Assembly: GCA_045646865.1 (NCBI GenBank)
Contig: JAZRLM010000002.1
Span: 25,683 to 89,682, forward strand
Source of the DNA: SIG440 sp045646865
GTDB lineage: Bacteria > Bacillota > Clostridia > Monoglobales > Monoglobaceae
Reading direction: 5' to 3'
DNA length: 64,000 nucleotides
Shown piece after piece: positions 7,497-15,856 of this stretch (position 1 is its first letter; the number at the start of each line of letters is the position of its first letter). Below the pieces are notes generated by a model. The model made no database searches. It was not told the DNA's origin and saw only the letters and a program-made list of their open reading frames with translations. The position numbers were made by a program, and so were the translations under genes.

Positions 7497-9303
7497 TTTT
7501 GTTTTCTCCTTTTATTGGTTTTATCAGACATTCAGGCCCAAAACCAACAAGGTCAAGCCGTTTTGCCTTTGTTAATGCATTTAGTATAAGGTTATAATTT
7601 TTCGGGTCTCGGAACTGCAGAAGTGCACGTTGCATCTGTTTTTCCTTATAGTCCTTTGCCACATAGACCTGATTCATTGTCCGCGGGTCAAGTCCGGTGT
7701 AATACATACAGGTTGAAATGCTCCCCGGAGTGGGATAAAAGTCCTGAACCTGTTCGGGGCTAAGGCGGTTTTTATTAAGGTATTCCGCAAGTTTTATTGC
7801 ATCCTTCAGGGTGCTTCCCGGGTGGGAGGACATAAGGTAGGGCACGGCATATTGTTCTTTGCCTAGTTTTTTGTTTACAGCCTCAAATTTGCTTAAAAAC
7901 TTTTTATAAACCTCGTGAGAGGGTTTACCCATATATTTTAAAACATTATCCGAGATATGCTCGGGTGCAACCCTTAATTGTCCGCTGATGTGATGTTTGC
8001 AAAGTTCTGTAAAGAAACTGTCGTCTTTGTCACACATAAGGTAGTCAAATCTTATCCCAGACCGCACAAATACCTTTTTGACCTTTGGTATTTTGCGTAG
8101 CTTTTGCAGAAGTTCAAGATAATCCCTGTGGGAAACCTCAAGGTTTCTGCAAGGAGTGGGATAAAGACATTGCTTATTTTTGCAAACCCCGTGCGTGAGC
8201 TGTTTTTGACAGGAAGGGGCACGAAAGTTTGCGGTTGGTCCGCCAACATCGTGGATATAGCCTTTAAAATTCGGCTTTTTGGTAAGAGCCTCTGCCTCGC
8301 GCAGAATGGACTGTTGACTTCGGGCGGTAACTGTTCTGCCCTGATGAAAGGCAAGGGCACAGAAATTACAACTTCCGAAACAGCCTCGGCAGGAGGTTAA
8401 ACTGAATTCTATTTCGTTAATTGCAGGAACTCCGCCAAAAGGCTCATATGACGGATGATAAGTTCCTTCATAGGGCAGTTCATAAACCTTGTCAAGTTCT
8501 TCTGTGGTAAGAGGCTTTGAAGGTGGCAGTTGAACAACACACTTTTTCTCATTATCCTTTTGAACAAGGGTTCTGCCCCGAAAGGCATCCTGTTCTTCAT
8601 ACTGTATCCGTGTTGCCTCTGCATAAAGCTTGTGGCTTTGTGTTACATCATCAAATGAGGGGATAATTATAAAATCGTCAGGGAACTCGGTATCGGCATC
8701 CTCAAGATATACCGTACCGGGAACGTGCTTGATTTGCTCTGCAGGAACTCCGCAGTTAAGCAGGTCTGCGATTTCCACAATCTGATGTTCGCCCATTCCG
8801 TAAATAAGTAGGTCTGCACCGCTGTCGATAAGGATGCTTCGGCGTACCTTGTCCGACCAGTAGTCATAGTGGGCAAAACGTCTGAGGCTTGCCTCAATTC
8901 CGCCGATAATAATAGGAATTTTTTTACCGAATGCTTCACGAAGGCGGTTGCAGTATACAACTGTCGCCCTGTCGGGGCGTCGGCCTGAAACTCCACCGGG
9001 GGAATACAGGTCTTGCGAACGCACCTTTTTTGACACGGTATAATGGTTGACCATAGGGTCAATATTACCCGATGAAACCAGAAAACCAAGTCTTGGCTCG
9101 CCAAGGGTTTTAAAGCTTTCGCAATTGTGCCAGTCGGGTTGGGAAATTATTCCAACGGTATAGCCCGCATTTTCAAGAACACGTGAGATAATTGCGTGCC
9201 CGAAGCTGGAATGGTCAACATATGCATCACCGATTATATAAATGAAATCAAGCTGAGTGATTCCACGCTTTTTCATATCATCCTTGGATATGGGAAGAAA
9301 CAT
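7375..9303 (-). CDS. YgiQ-family radical SAM protein (UPF0313)
   Basis: This 642-aa protein has a B12-binding-like N-terminus followed by the radical SAM domain. The cluster motif CFGSCNFC (CX3CX2C) lies in TSCRGCFGSCNFCALAFHQG. A second Cys-rich stretch (CKNKQCLYPTPC) is typical of YgiQ. The biochemical role of the family is unknown. The expected family end (VGFGPECLIKP) lies just before folD. Here the frame runs on about 45 more codons, mostly inside folD, adding a Lys/Asn/Arg-rich tail that looks like read-through rather than a domain. Confidence 0.9.
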   Translation of the reverse strand: MFLPISKDDMKKRGITQLDFIYIIGDAYVDHSSFGHAIISRVLENAGYTVGIISQPDWHNCESFKTLGEPRLGFLVSSGNIDPMVNHYTVSKKVRSQDLYSPGGVSGRRPDRATVVYCNRLREAFGKKIPIIIGGIEASLRRFAHYDYWSDKVRRSILIDSGADLLIYGMGEHQIVEIADLLNCGVPAEQIKHVPGTVYLEDADTEFPDDFIIIPSFDDVTQSHKLYAEATRIQYEEQDAFRGRTLVQKDNEKKCVVQLPPSKPLTTEELDKVYELPYEGTYHPSYEPFGGVPAINEIEFSLTSCRGCFGSCNFCALAFHQGRTVTARSQQSILREAEALTKKPNFKGYIHDVGGPTANFRAPSCQKQLTHGVCKNKQCLYPTPCRNLEVSHRDYLELLQKLRKIPKVKKVFVRSGIRFDYLMCDKDDSFFTELCKHHISGQLRVAPEHISDNVLKYMGKPSHEVYKKFLSKFEAVNKKLGKEQYAVPYLMSSHPGSTLKDAIKLAEYLNKNRLSPEQVQDFYPTPGSISTCMYYTGLDPRTMNQVYVAKDYKEKQMQRALLQFRDPKNYNLILNALTKAKRLDLVGFGPECLIKPIKGENKNGNNLKRKNSICKNKGKSQGGNRKSEEKRNNPRSRRNHSR

Positions 9304-9338
9304 ATAAAATCCTCACTAGTTTTAATTATATATCATAT

Positions 9339-9367
9339 ATTTTAACACAAAATTGTTATTGTTTCAA
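9339..9367 (-). promoter_or_regulatory. Promoter of the ygiQ-like gene
   Basis: Minus strand TTGAAA, 17 bp, TAAAAT, about 35 bp upstream of the gene start in the divergent intergenic region. Confidence 0.6.
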
Positions 9368-9390
9368 CAGTATTTTTGCATAAATTTTAC

Positions 9391-9419
9391 TTGACGGAAT
9401 TTGTTTTAGATTGTATAAT
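9391..9419 (+). promoter_or_regulatory. Promoter of the ACT-UPF0210 operon
   Basis: TTGACG, 17-bp spacer, TATAAT, 43 bp upstream of the ATG at 9463. Confidence 0.75.
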
Positions 9420-9462
9420 TATCTTTGTGAAAATAAATACAAGCAATAAGGAGAGAATACAA

Positions 9463-9732
9463 ATGAAAGCAGTTATTTCTGTTATGGGAATTGACCGTAC
9501 AGGTATTATAGCAAAAATAAGCAACTGTCTGTATAAGAACGGAGTAAACATTCTTGATATTAACCAGACAATTATGCAGAATATTTTTACAATGGTTATG
9601 CTTGTGGAATTCAAAGAAGATTCTGCGGATTCCAACATTGTTACATCAGAACTTGAAGCAATCGGTAAGGAAATCGGCGTTGATGTAAGAATGCAGAACG
9701 AAGAAATTTTCAACTCTATGCACAGAATATAA
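9463..9732 (+). CDS. ACT domain-containing protein (UPF0237)
   Basis: This 89-aa protein is essentially one ACT domain: MKAVISVMGIDRTGIIAKISNCL and then NILDINQTIMQNIFTMVMLVEF. Such stand-alone ACT proteins are thought to bind amino acids. I chose ATG 9463, which has AAGGAGA upstream and matches the family start. The reading frame extends further 5', but that part overlaps the promoter. It is 12 bp upstream of a UPF0210 gene, a conserved pairing that points to a shared but unknown role. Confidence 0.9.
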   Translation: MKAVISVMGIDRTGIIAKISNCLYKNGVNILDINQTIMQNIFTMVMLVEFKEDSADSNIVTSELEAIGKEIGVDVRMQNEEIFNSMHRI

Positions 9733-9744
9733 AGAGGTTGCAAT

Positions 9745-11103
9745 ATGATTAACACAAGAGAAATTATGGAAACAATCAAGATGATTGATGACCAGCATCT
9801 TGATATAAGAACAATAACTATGGGAATTTCACTTCTTGACTGTATTGACAGCAGTGCAGAAAAGGCGTGCGAAAAGATTTATGAAAAAATTACACGTCTT
9901 GCAAAAGATTTGGTAAAGACGGGTGAAGACATCAGCCGTCAGTATGGTATTCCTATTATAAATAAAAGAATTTCGGTTACACCCATTGCAATGATTGCAG
10001 GGGCAAGTGATGCTGATAATTACGTTATGTTTGCCGAAACGTTAGACCGTGCGGCAAAAGCTACAGGAGTTAATTTTATTGGCGGATTTTCGGCTTTGGT
10101 ACATAAGGATTTCACCAAGGGCGACAGAATTTTAATTGAATCAATCCCTGAAGCACTTGCTAAAACCGAGCGTGTATGCTCATCGGTTGGTGTTGCTACA
10201 ACAAAAGCGGGTATCAATATGGATGCTGTAAAGCTGATGGGTCAGGCGATAAAGAAAACTGCGGAAATTACTGCAGATAATGATTCATTTGGTTGCGCAA
10301 AATTGGTTGTATTTTCCAATGCGGTTGAGGATAACCCATTTATGGCAGGTGCCTTCCACGGCGTGGGCGAGGGCGACTGTGTTATAAATGTAGGTGTCAG
10401 CGGTCCCGGTGTTGTTAAGGCAGCTCTTGAAAAGGTAAAGGGCGAGGACTTTGGTACTGTTGCTGAAACTATAAAGAAAACTGCGTTTAAAATCACACGT
10501 ATGGGTCAGTTGGTTGCTCAGGAGGCATCACGCAGACTTGGTGTTCCATTTGGAATAGTGGACCTTTCTTTGGCACCCACTCCCGAAATCGGCGATAGTG
10601 TTGCATATATCTTAGAGGAAATGGGTCTTGAAAAGTGCGGAACACACGGCACAACAGCAGCACTTGCACTTCTTAACGATGCGGTTAAAAAGGGCGGTGT
10701 AATGGCATCAAGCTATGTTGGCGGTCTGAGCGGTGCTTTCATCCCCGTCAGCGAGGATGCAGGTATGATTGCCGCAGCCGAGTGCGGAGCACTTACTCTT
10801 GACAAGCTTGAGGCTATGACCTGCGTATGTTCGGTTGGTCTTGATATGATTGCCGTTCCCGGCGATACACCTGCTGAAACAATCTCTGCGATAATTGCAG
10901 ACGAAGCGGCAATTGGTATGATTAACCAGAAAACTACTGCTGTGAGAATTATTCCCGTTGCAGGAAAAACCGTTGGCGAAAGTGTTGAATTCGGAGGACT
11001 TCTGGGTTATGCACCCATTATGCCCGTGCACGAATATTCAAGCGCGGAATTTATCAACCGTGGCGGCAGAATTCCTGCTCCAATTCATAGCTTAAAGAAT
11101 TAA
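9745..11103 (+). CDS. UPF0210 / DUF711 (PFL-like) family protein
   Basis: This 452-aa protein has the usual length for UPF0210 and family-specific stretches such as GISLLDCIDSS, ISVTPIAMIAGA and GDSVAYILEEMGLEKCGTHG. The family shares distant features with glycyl-radical enzymes of the pyruvate formate-lyase type, but its activity is not established. It is co-transcribed with the upstream ACT protein. No signal peptide or membrane segments are seen. Family membership is secure; function is unknown. Confidence 0.9.
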   Translation: MINTREIMETIKMIDDQHLDIRTITMGISLLDCIDSSAEKACEKIYEKITRLAKDLVKTGEDISRQYGIPIINKRISVTPIAMIAGASDADNYVMFAETLDRAAKATGVNFIGGFSALVHKDFTKGDRILIESIPEALAKTERVCSSVGVATTKAGINMDAVKLMGQAIKKTAEITADNDSFGCAKLVVFSNAVEDNPFMAGAFHGVGEGDCVINVGVSGPGVVKAALEKVKGEDFGTVAETIKKTAFKITRMGQLVAQEASRRLGVPFGIVDLSLAPTPEIGDSVAYILEEMGLEKCGTHGTTAALALLNDAVKKGGVMASSYVGGLSGAFIPVSEDAGMIAAAECGALTLDKLEAMTCVCSVGLDMIAVPGDTPAETISAIIADEAAIGMINQKTTAVRIIPVAGKTVGESVEFGGLLGYAPIMPVHEYSSAEFINRGGRIPAPIHSLKN

Positions 11104-11105
11104 CC

Positions 11106-11133
11106 AAAATTCCGCCTTAGGGCGGAATTTTTT
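11106..11133 (+). terminator. Terminator after UPF0210
   Basis: Perfect stem AAATTCCGCC/GGCGGAATTT with a four-base loop and a T run, directly after the stop codon. Confidence 0.85.
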
Positions 11134-11149
11134 AAAAAGAGGTAAAAAT

Positions 11150-11350
11150 ATGGACAAACTTATAAAAAGAATAAACGAGCTTTACGCAAAATCCAAAAAT
11201 GAAGGACTTACCGATGCAGAAAAGGAAGAACAGGCAGAACTTAGGAAAAAATATATTCAGTCATTCCGTCAGGGAGTGGTAAACACTATGGAAAATGTAA
11301 GAATTGTGGACAAGGACGGAAACAAGAAAAAACTGGAAAGGAAAAAATAA
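11150..11350 (+). CDS. DUF896 (YnzC/UPF0291) small protein
   Basis: This 66-aa basic helical protein contains the family core INELYAKSKNEGLTDAEKEEQ and LRKKYIQSFRQGVVNTMENV. DUF896 proteins are small helical-hairpin cytoplasmic proteins; the B. subtilis member is SOS-linked, but the molecular role is unknown. The AAGAGG site upstream supports the ATG. It lies between a terminator and the ECF sigma gene, so it is likely its own short transcript. Confidence 0.85.
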   Translation: MDKLIKRINELYAKSKNEGLTDAEKEEQAELRKKYIQSFRQGVVNTMENVRIVDKDGNKKKLERKK

Positions 11351-11409
11351 TTTTTATTGCAACCTTTTGGCTGTTTACTTGGTATTATATATGAAAGGAG
11401 GTTCAGGGA

Positions 11410-11898
11410 TTGTCTGAAAATACACTCAAGAGAAATGACAAACGTGATATTGTTGAAAAATATTTTGATATGATATACAAGCTTGCTCTGTCACAGACAA
11501 AGAATCGCGATTCGGCTGATGATGTTGTTCAGGAGGTCTTTTTGCGTTTTCTGAAATCTGACAAGGATTTCCAGAGTGATGAACATATCAAGGCGTGGCT
11601 TATTCGTGTAACGGTGAATTGCTGTCACAACGTATTTTCAAATTCCTGGGCACAAAAAACGGCGCCCCTTACCGAGGATATTGTCTTTGATACCGAGGAA
11701 AAGGGTGATGTGTATTATGCGGTGCTTGAGCTTCCGCAAAAGTACAGAGCGGTGATACATCTTTTTTATTATGAGGATATGTCGATTGAAGAAATCTCAA
11801 AAGCTTTGGGGTCGAATCAATCAACGGTAAAATCACAGCTTAGCCGTGGCAGAAAAATGCTGAAGAATATGCTAGAAGGAGGATACGGTCTTGTTTAA
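11410..11898 (+). CDS. ECF-type RNA polymerase sigma factor
   Basis: This 162-aa sigma-70 family protein has only regions 2 and 4. Region 2 is YFDMIYKLALSQTKNRDSADDVVQEVFLRFL, and region 4 is the helix-turn-helix IEEISKALGSNQSTVKSQLSRGRKML. The start is a TTG at 11410, preceded by a strong AAAGGAGG. The downstream gene overlaps it by 8 nt and encodes a single-pass membrane protein, which is the classic sigma/anti-sigma layout. The signal sensed is unknown. Confidence 0.92.
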   Translation: MSENTLKRNDKRDIVEKYFDMIYKLALSQTKNRDSADDVVQEVFLRFLKSDKDFQSDEHIKAWLIRVTVNCCHNVFSNSWAQKTAPLTEDIVFDTEEKGDVYYAVLELPQKYRAVIHLFYYEDMSIEEISKALGSNQSTVKSQLSRGRKMLKNMLEGGYGLV

Positions 11899-12673
11899 AA
11901 AATATTATAAGGCTGCCAATGATGACATTAAAACAAACAGAGAGCTGATTGATAAAATTTTTGACGAAGCCGAAAAACCGTCAAAGACTGTGAAGTTTGC
12001 AAATTTTTATAAAGTAGGAACAGCAATAGCGGCAGTATTTGTTTTGGCGGCAGGTGCATTTTTGTATCCGCAAATAACAAAGATTAATGAAACTCCAAAT
12101 GTGTCGTCACAGACAGGTCAGGTTATTGAGAAGAAAAAAGTGGAGCCAATCAAGACAGAAACAAAGGAGCAAGCTCCGCAGAATGAAGCTGCTGAGCCGA
12201 TTGTTAAACAGAAAAATGCCGCAAAGACAGCAAGTGAGCCTGCGCCCGAACCTGTTGCAGAGGATACAAATTCAGGAATAAATGTGGATGCAGAGAGTGA
12301 AGATGCACAACCTTTTTCAATTCCCGAAAGAAGTTATGCCAGAACATTAGATGCATCGCCTGCTGTTGATACTGAAGAAATGCCATTTGACAGTTTTAAA
12401 GAGGTATCAGCAGAGGAGGTTGAAAAGGTTCAGAATTTCCTTATATCAACCTTTGGTGAAAAGGATGAGGAAACCGGAAATGTTCTTATATTTGAGATTG
12501 TTGGCAAGGCAGAGGATATGTATCTGGGAAGATGGAAATGGTTTGTTGTGGATCATAATTCCTTGCTTTGTGAGTTTGTTTTAAATGAAGAATTGACCGA
12601 AATGTATGAGTGTACTTATACAGAAAACGGTACTGTTGAGTGGAACACATCAAATAATTTGTTGAATAATTAA
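11891..12673 (+). CDS. Putative membrane anti-sigma factor
   Basis: This 260-aa protein has a short cytoplasmic N-terminus (1-40), one transmembrane helix (about 42-60), a Lys/Glu/Pro/Ala-rich extracellular linker (about 70-130) and a C-terminal globular part. The TTG start overlaps the sigma gene by 8 nt, with GGAGG just upstream, so translation is probably coupled. No zinc-binding anti-sigma motif is visible, so the assignment rests on position and topology. A surface sensor role is inferred. Confidence 0.65.
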   Translation: MFKKYYKAANDDIKTNRELIDKIFDEAEKPSKTVKFANFYKVGTAIAAVFVLAAGAFLYPQITKINETPNVSSQTGQVIEKKKVEPIKTETKEQAPQNEAAEPIVKQKNAAKTASEPAPEPVAEDTNSGINVDAESEDAQPFSIPERSYARTLDASPAVDTEEMPFDSFKEVSAEEVEKVQNFLISTFGEKDEETGNVLIFEIVGKAEDMYLGRWKWFVVDHNSLLCEFVLNEELTEMYECTYTENGTVEWNTSNNLLNN

Positions 12674-12681
12674 GAATGAAG

Positions 12682-12706
12682 CCTCGGATTTTCCCGAGGT
12701 TTTTTC
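12682..12706 (+). terminator. Terminator after the sigma/anti-sigma operon
   Basis: Stem CCTCGG/CCGAGG followed by seven consecutive pyrimidines, mostly T. It runs straight into the next promoter. Confidence 0.8.
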
Positions 12707-12735
12707 TTGACTTGGTTTAAAAATAGTTGTATAAT
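12707..12735 (+). promoter_or_regulatory. Promoter of the EamA transporter
   Basis: TTGACT, 17 bp, TATAAT. Confidence 0.75.
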
Positions 12736-12773
12736 GTCCAAGGAATTTTTATACAATAAGGAGTTTTACATAT

Positions 12774-13670
12774 ATGAAAAAAATTCAGTCACTTGGTATA
12801 CTGCTGTTAACAGCGATGATTTGGGGCTTTGCCTTTGTTGCCCAAAGGGTTGGAGCGGACTTTGTTGGTGCATTTACATTCAACGGCGTACGTTTTTCTC
12901 TTGGTGCAATTTCGCTTATCCCTGTTATATTTATTTTTGAAAAACCAGAAGCAGAACCCGTTACGCATAAAAACAAACTGAAGTTGAGTTTTTTCGTGGG
13001 AATAGCCGCAGGTGTGATACTGTTTGTTGCATCGTGGCTTCAACAATATGGTATTGTTATTACGGGTAGCGCAGGAAAGGCAGGTTTTATAACGGGACTT
13101 TATACTGTTTTGGTGCCTATATTCGGTATTTTTCTTAAAAAGAAAACCAACATTAACATATGGATTGGTGCGGTATTTGCGGTTGCAGGTATGTTTTTTC
13201 TTTGCATAAACGAAAAGTGGCAGATAAGCTATGGTGATGCGGTTTTACTTTGCGGCTCGGTGTTCTGGGCATTTCATATTTTAATTATTGACCGTTTTGT
13301 TAACTCGATTTATTCTATCAGATTTGCAATGACCCAATTTGCGGTTTGCGGTTTGCTTGGTTTGATTTTTGCATTTATTACCGAACCCATAACAATTGAA
13401 GGTTTAAAGGCGGCAACAATACCGATTCTATATGGCGGAATTATGTCGGCAGGGATTGCGTATACCTGTCAGATTATCGGACAGAAGCATGCCGACCCAA
13501 CTTATGCGTCAATTATTTTGTCTACAGAATCAATGTTCAGCGCAATAGGTAGCGCGGTAATTCTGCACGAGGTTATGACGGGCAGGGGCTATCTTGGTTG
13601 TGTGTGCATATTCATTGGTATAATAGTGTCGCAAATAGTGCCTCGCAAGCTGAAAAAGTGCGTAAAATAG
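12774..13670 (+). CDS. EamA/DMT-superfamily transporter
   Basis: This 298-aa protein is predicted to have ten hydrophobic helices arranged as two EamA repeats. The opening LLLTAMIWGFAFVAQRVGADFVGAF and the second-repeat STESMFSAIGSAVILHEVM are typical. Family members export metabolites or amino acids; the substrate is unknown. AAGGAG precedes the ATG. Its stop codon ends 3 bp before the left recombination junction, so it is the immediate neighbour outside the invertible segment. Confidence 0.88.
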   Translation: MKKIQSLGILLLTAMIWGFAFVAQRVGADFVGAFTFNGVRFSLGAISLIPVIFIFEKPEAEPVTHKNKLKLSFFVGIAAGVILFVASWLQQYGIVITGSAGKAGFITGLYTVLVPIFGIFLKKKTNINIWIGAVFAVAGMFFLCINEKWQISYGDAVLLCGSVFWAFHILIIDRFVNSIYSIRFAMTQFAVCGLLGLIFAFITEPITIEGLKAATIPILYGGIMSAGIAYTCQIIGQKHADPTYASIILSTESMFSAIGSAVILHEVMTGRGYLGCVCIFIGIIVSQIVPRKLKKCVK

Positions 13671-13673
13671 CTG

Positions 13674-13720
13674 TTTCCCCAAAGTACAGCGGTGCCGATG
13701 ATTGTCGGGGAAATACGCAG
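13674..13720 (+). other. Left hybrid attachment site (attP half + sigG attB half)
   Basis: The left part (13674-13690, TTTCCCCAAAG-T-ACAGC) is non-sigG DNA and matches the arm at 51602-51618 at 16 of 17 positions. The core GTGCC is at 13692-13696. From there rightward the sequence is sigG codons. It is one of two hybrid sites expected after a serine recombinase crossed attP with an attB inside sigG. Confidence 0.85.
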
Positions 13721-14183
13721 GTATTTGCGTGATAACACTTCAATCCGTGTCAGCCGCTCTCTTCGGGATACGGCGTACAAGGCACTTTCTGCCAAGGAAA
13801 AGCTTGTGAACAAAAATTCAAAGGAACCCACAATAGAGGAAATTGCCGCAGAAATGGGTGTCAAGCGGGAGGAAGTGTCAAATGCTCTTGATGCCATTAT
13901 GGACCCCGTTTCACTTTTTGAGCCTGTGTATCACGACGGTGGTGATGCTGTTTTTGTTATGGACCAGGTTAAGGATGAAAAAAATCTTGATGACTCCTGG
14001 CTGCAGGAAATTTCAATCAAAGAGGCAATGAAACATTTAAATATGCGTGAGCAAAATATACTGAAGATGAGATTTTTTATAGGCAAAACCCAGATGGAGA
14101 TTGCCAACGAAATAGGAATTTCTCAGGCTCAGGTATCACGACTTGAAAAAAATGCCCTTGGGCATATGAAAAAGTACCTTTAG
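13692..14183 (+). CDS. sigG: sigG 3' half: RNA polymerase sporulation sigma factor SigG, residues 98-260
   Basis: The frame begins at the junction with V-P-M-I-V-G-E-I-R-R-Y and runs to a normal SigG C-terminus. It contains region 3 and the region 4 helix-turn-helix (KTQMEIANEIGISQAQVSRLEKN). The N-terminal 99 residues with region 2 are missing; they lie at 51622-51918 on the other strand. No ribosome-binding site precedes the first possible start (GTG 13692), so this half is probably untranslated in this arrangement. Joined to the other half it gives 260 codons, the length of B. subtilis SigG. Confidence 0.93.
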   Translation: MPMIVGEIRRYLRDNTSIRVSRSLRDTAYKALSAKEKLVNKNSKEPTIEEIAAEMGVKREEVSNALDAIMDPVSLFEPVYHDGGDAVFVMDQVKDEKNLDDSWLQEISIKEAMKHLNMREQNILKMRFFIGKTQMEIANEIGISQAQVSRLEKNALGHMKKYL

Positions 14184-14236
14184 AAAATTAGGGGCGGAAC
14201 TTTACTCCGTCCAATTTACATAAAGCAGGTGTTATT

Positions 14237-15340
14237 TTGATAAAAAAGTTCTTTCTTAAAAACGAGGTAATGTGCATTGCAATTATTGCGGCGGCGGCTA
14301 CCTCAATATTTGTGCCGCCTGATGGTGAATATGTAGGTTATTTTGATTTCAGAACATTGACTTGCCTGTTCTGTACTCTTGCGGTGGTATGCGCACTGAA
14401 AAATATATACTTTTTCAGGATTGTTGCAAGCGGGATTGTCAAGGCGTTTAAAACCACAAGGTCCGCGATTATCGCACTTGTGTACATAACCTTTATCGGT
14501 TCTATGCTGATTGCAAACGATATGGCACTTATTACGTTTTTGCCTTTGGGCTATTATGTTTTAAGCTCTACTGAAAACGAAAAGTATATGAGTTTTACCT
14601 TCATTATGCAGAACATTTCGGCAAACCTCGGTGGAATGCTTACACCCTTCGGTAATCCTCAAAACCTTTACCTTTACAGTTATTTTGACATTCCAACGGG
14701 CGAATTTATGGGGATAATGTTTCTGCCATTTGTTGTTTCTATTGCTCTCATCACTCTGTGTTGTTTCAGGGTGGATAACAACAAACTGAAAATTGAAAAT
14801 GCTTACGATAAAAAACTTGAATGGAAGAGGACAGCTATCTATCTGGTGTTGTTTGCATTTTCAATACTGATAGTATTCAGAACAATTAATTATATTTGGG
14901 GACTTGTGGTAATACCTGTTGCCCTGTTTGTTCTTGACAGAAAGGCTCTTAAAAAGGTTGACTATTCATTGCTTATGACATTTTGTGCATTCTTTGTTTT
15001 TGCAGGAAACATGTCAAGAATCCCTGCAGTAAGCAATTTTCTAGGATGGTTGATTGAAAAGAATACATTGCTTTTTGGTGTGCTTTCCTGCCAGTTTATC
15101 AGCAATGTACCAAGTGCAATACTTCTGTCACGGTTTACCGAAAATTACCCTCAACTGTTGGTGGCTGTAAATGTCGGCGGTGCGGGGACTTTAATTGCAT
15201 CCCTTGCAAGCCTGATAACCTTCCGCGAATATGTTAAACGCGAACCAGAACACGCAAGAGATTATATAAAGGAATTTTCACTGTATAATTTCGGGATACT
15301 TATAATACTGACAATACTGATGCTGATTGTTATGAATTAA
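14237..15340 (+). CDS. SLC13/ArsB-like anion permease
   Basis: This 367-aa protein is all membrane helices, with the family signatures MLIANDMALITFLPLGYY and NISANLGGMLTPFGNPQNLYLY. The second carries the SNT/GNP-type substrate loop of the divalent-anion or citrate transporter superfamily. At 367 aa it is shorter than typical members (over 400). The TTG start at 14237 has only a weak Shine-Dalgarno site. It follows the sigG 3' half by 53 bp, so in the inverted state it would lie directly downstream of intact sigG. Substrate unknown. Confidence 0.8.
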   Translation: MIKKFFLKNEVMCIAIIAAAATSIFVPPDGEYVGYFDFRTLTCLFCTLAVVCALKNIYFFRIVASGIVKAFKTTRSAIIALVYITFIGSMLIANDMALITFLPLGYYVLSSTENEKYMSFTFIMQNISANLGGMLTPFGNPQNLYLYSYFDIPTGEFMGIMFLPFVVSIALITLCCFRVDNNKLKIENAYDKKLEWKRTAIYLVLFAFSILIVFRTINYIWGLVVIPVALFVLDRKALKKVDYSLLMTFCAFFVFAGNMSRIPAVSNFLGWLIEKNTLLFGVLSCQFISNVPSAILLSRFTENYPQLLVAVNVGGAGTLIASLASLITFREYVKREPEHARDYIKEFSLYNFGILIILTILMLIVMN

Positions 15341-15355
15341 AATAAATATTTACTG

Positions 15356-15394
15356 CTGACCTCGTACTTTTTGCGGGGTCAGTTTTATTTTTTC
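15356..15394 (+). terminator. Terminator after the anion permease
   Basis: CTGACCTCG/CGGGGTCAG stem (one G-T pair) followed by a T-rich tail. Confidence 0.8.
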
Positions 15395-15421
15395 ATATGA
15401 AATGGTGGAAAAGTATCATAT

Positions 15422-15580
15422 ATGGTGTATAATGGCACTGATATTGTGTATGGTAATGATGACCCGTTCTACATACTGCACGGCAAGGCTTGTGATGTTA
15501 TCAGCGATGCAAGAAAACTTGCAGTAAGAACAGAAAAGGATAAGGACGTTAAAAACTTTGTACTTTCAGTAACCTTCTAG
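15422..15580 (+). pseudogene. Possible gene remnant, 52 codons
   Basis: A 52-codon frame (MVYNGTDIVYGNDDPFYILH and onward, ending NFVLSVTF) has codon use like its neighbours but no ribosome-binding site or promoter. It looks like the C-terminal end of a larger vanished gene. I do not recognise the parent family. It could also be chance coding. Confidence 0.3.
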
Positions 15581-15620
15581 CCCTATTATGAAAATATCCG
15601 GCGGATATTAAATTTTATTA

Positions 15621-15649
15621 TTGACAAAAAACATATATTTTGATATAAT
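15621..15649 (+). promoter_or_regulatory. Promoter of the c-di-GMP riboswitch transcript
   Basis: TTGACA, 17 bp, TATAAT, just upstream of the riboswitch. Confidence 0.85.
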
Positions 15650-15671
15650 GTATGAGGTTAAAATTTAATAT

Positions 15672-15790
15672 TCTGTATTCTTTTGGCAAACCCGTTGAAA
15701 GGCGGGGACGCAAAGCTTTGATGGCTAAGTGATTAATTCATATGCTCGATCGGTTGCAACGTTTATTTGTTGCGGCCTTTTTTATTTTTT
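15672..15790 (+). promoter_or_regulatory. Cyclic di-GMP-I riboswitch (GEMM-I) with terminator
   Basis: The aptamer landmarks are in order: GGCAAACC, a GAAA tetraloop, GGGGACGCAAAGC, GGCTAAG (with A for the usual C) and GATCGGTTGC. The 3' side of the aptamer runs into a terminator stem (15752-15760 with 15769-15777) and a T run. Ligand binding should therefore control read-through into the EAL gene. The switch sits directly upstream of two c-di-GMP turnover genes, which supports feedback control. Confidence 0.93.
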
Positions 15791-15856
15791 AATAGGGGTT
15801 ATTAGACGAAAAATAGTGCAATAAAGAAATGAATCCCAGAAAACGGAGATGGGAAA

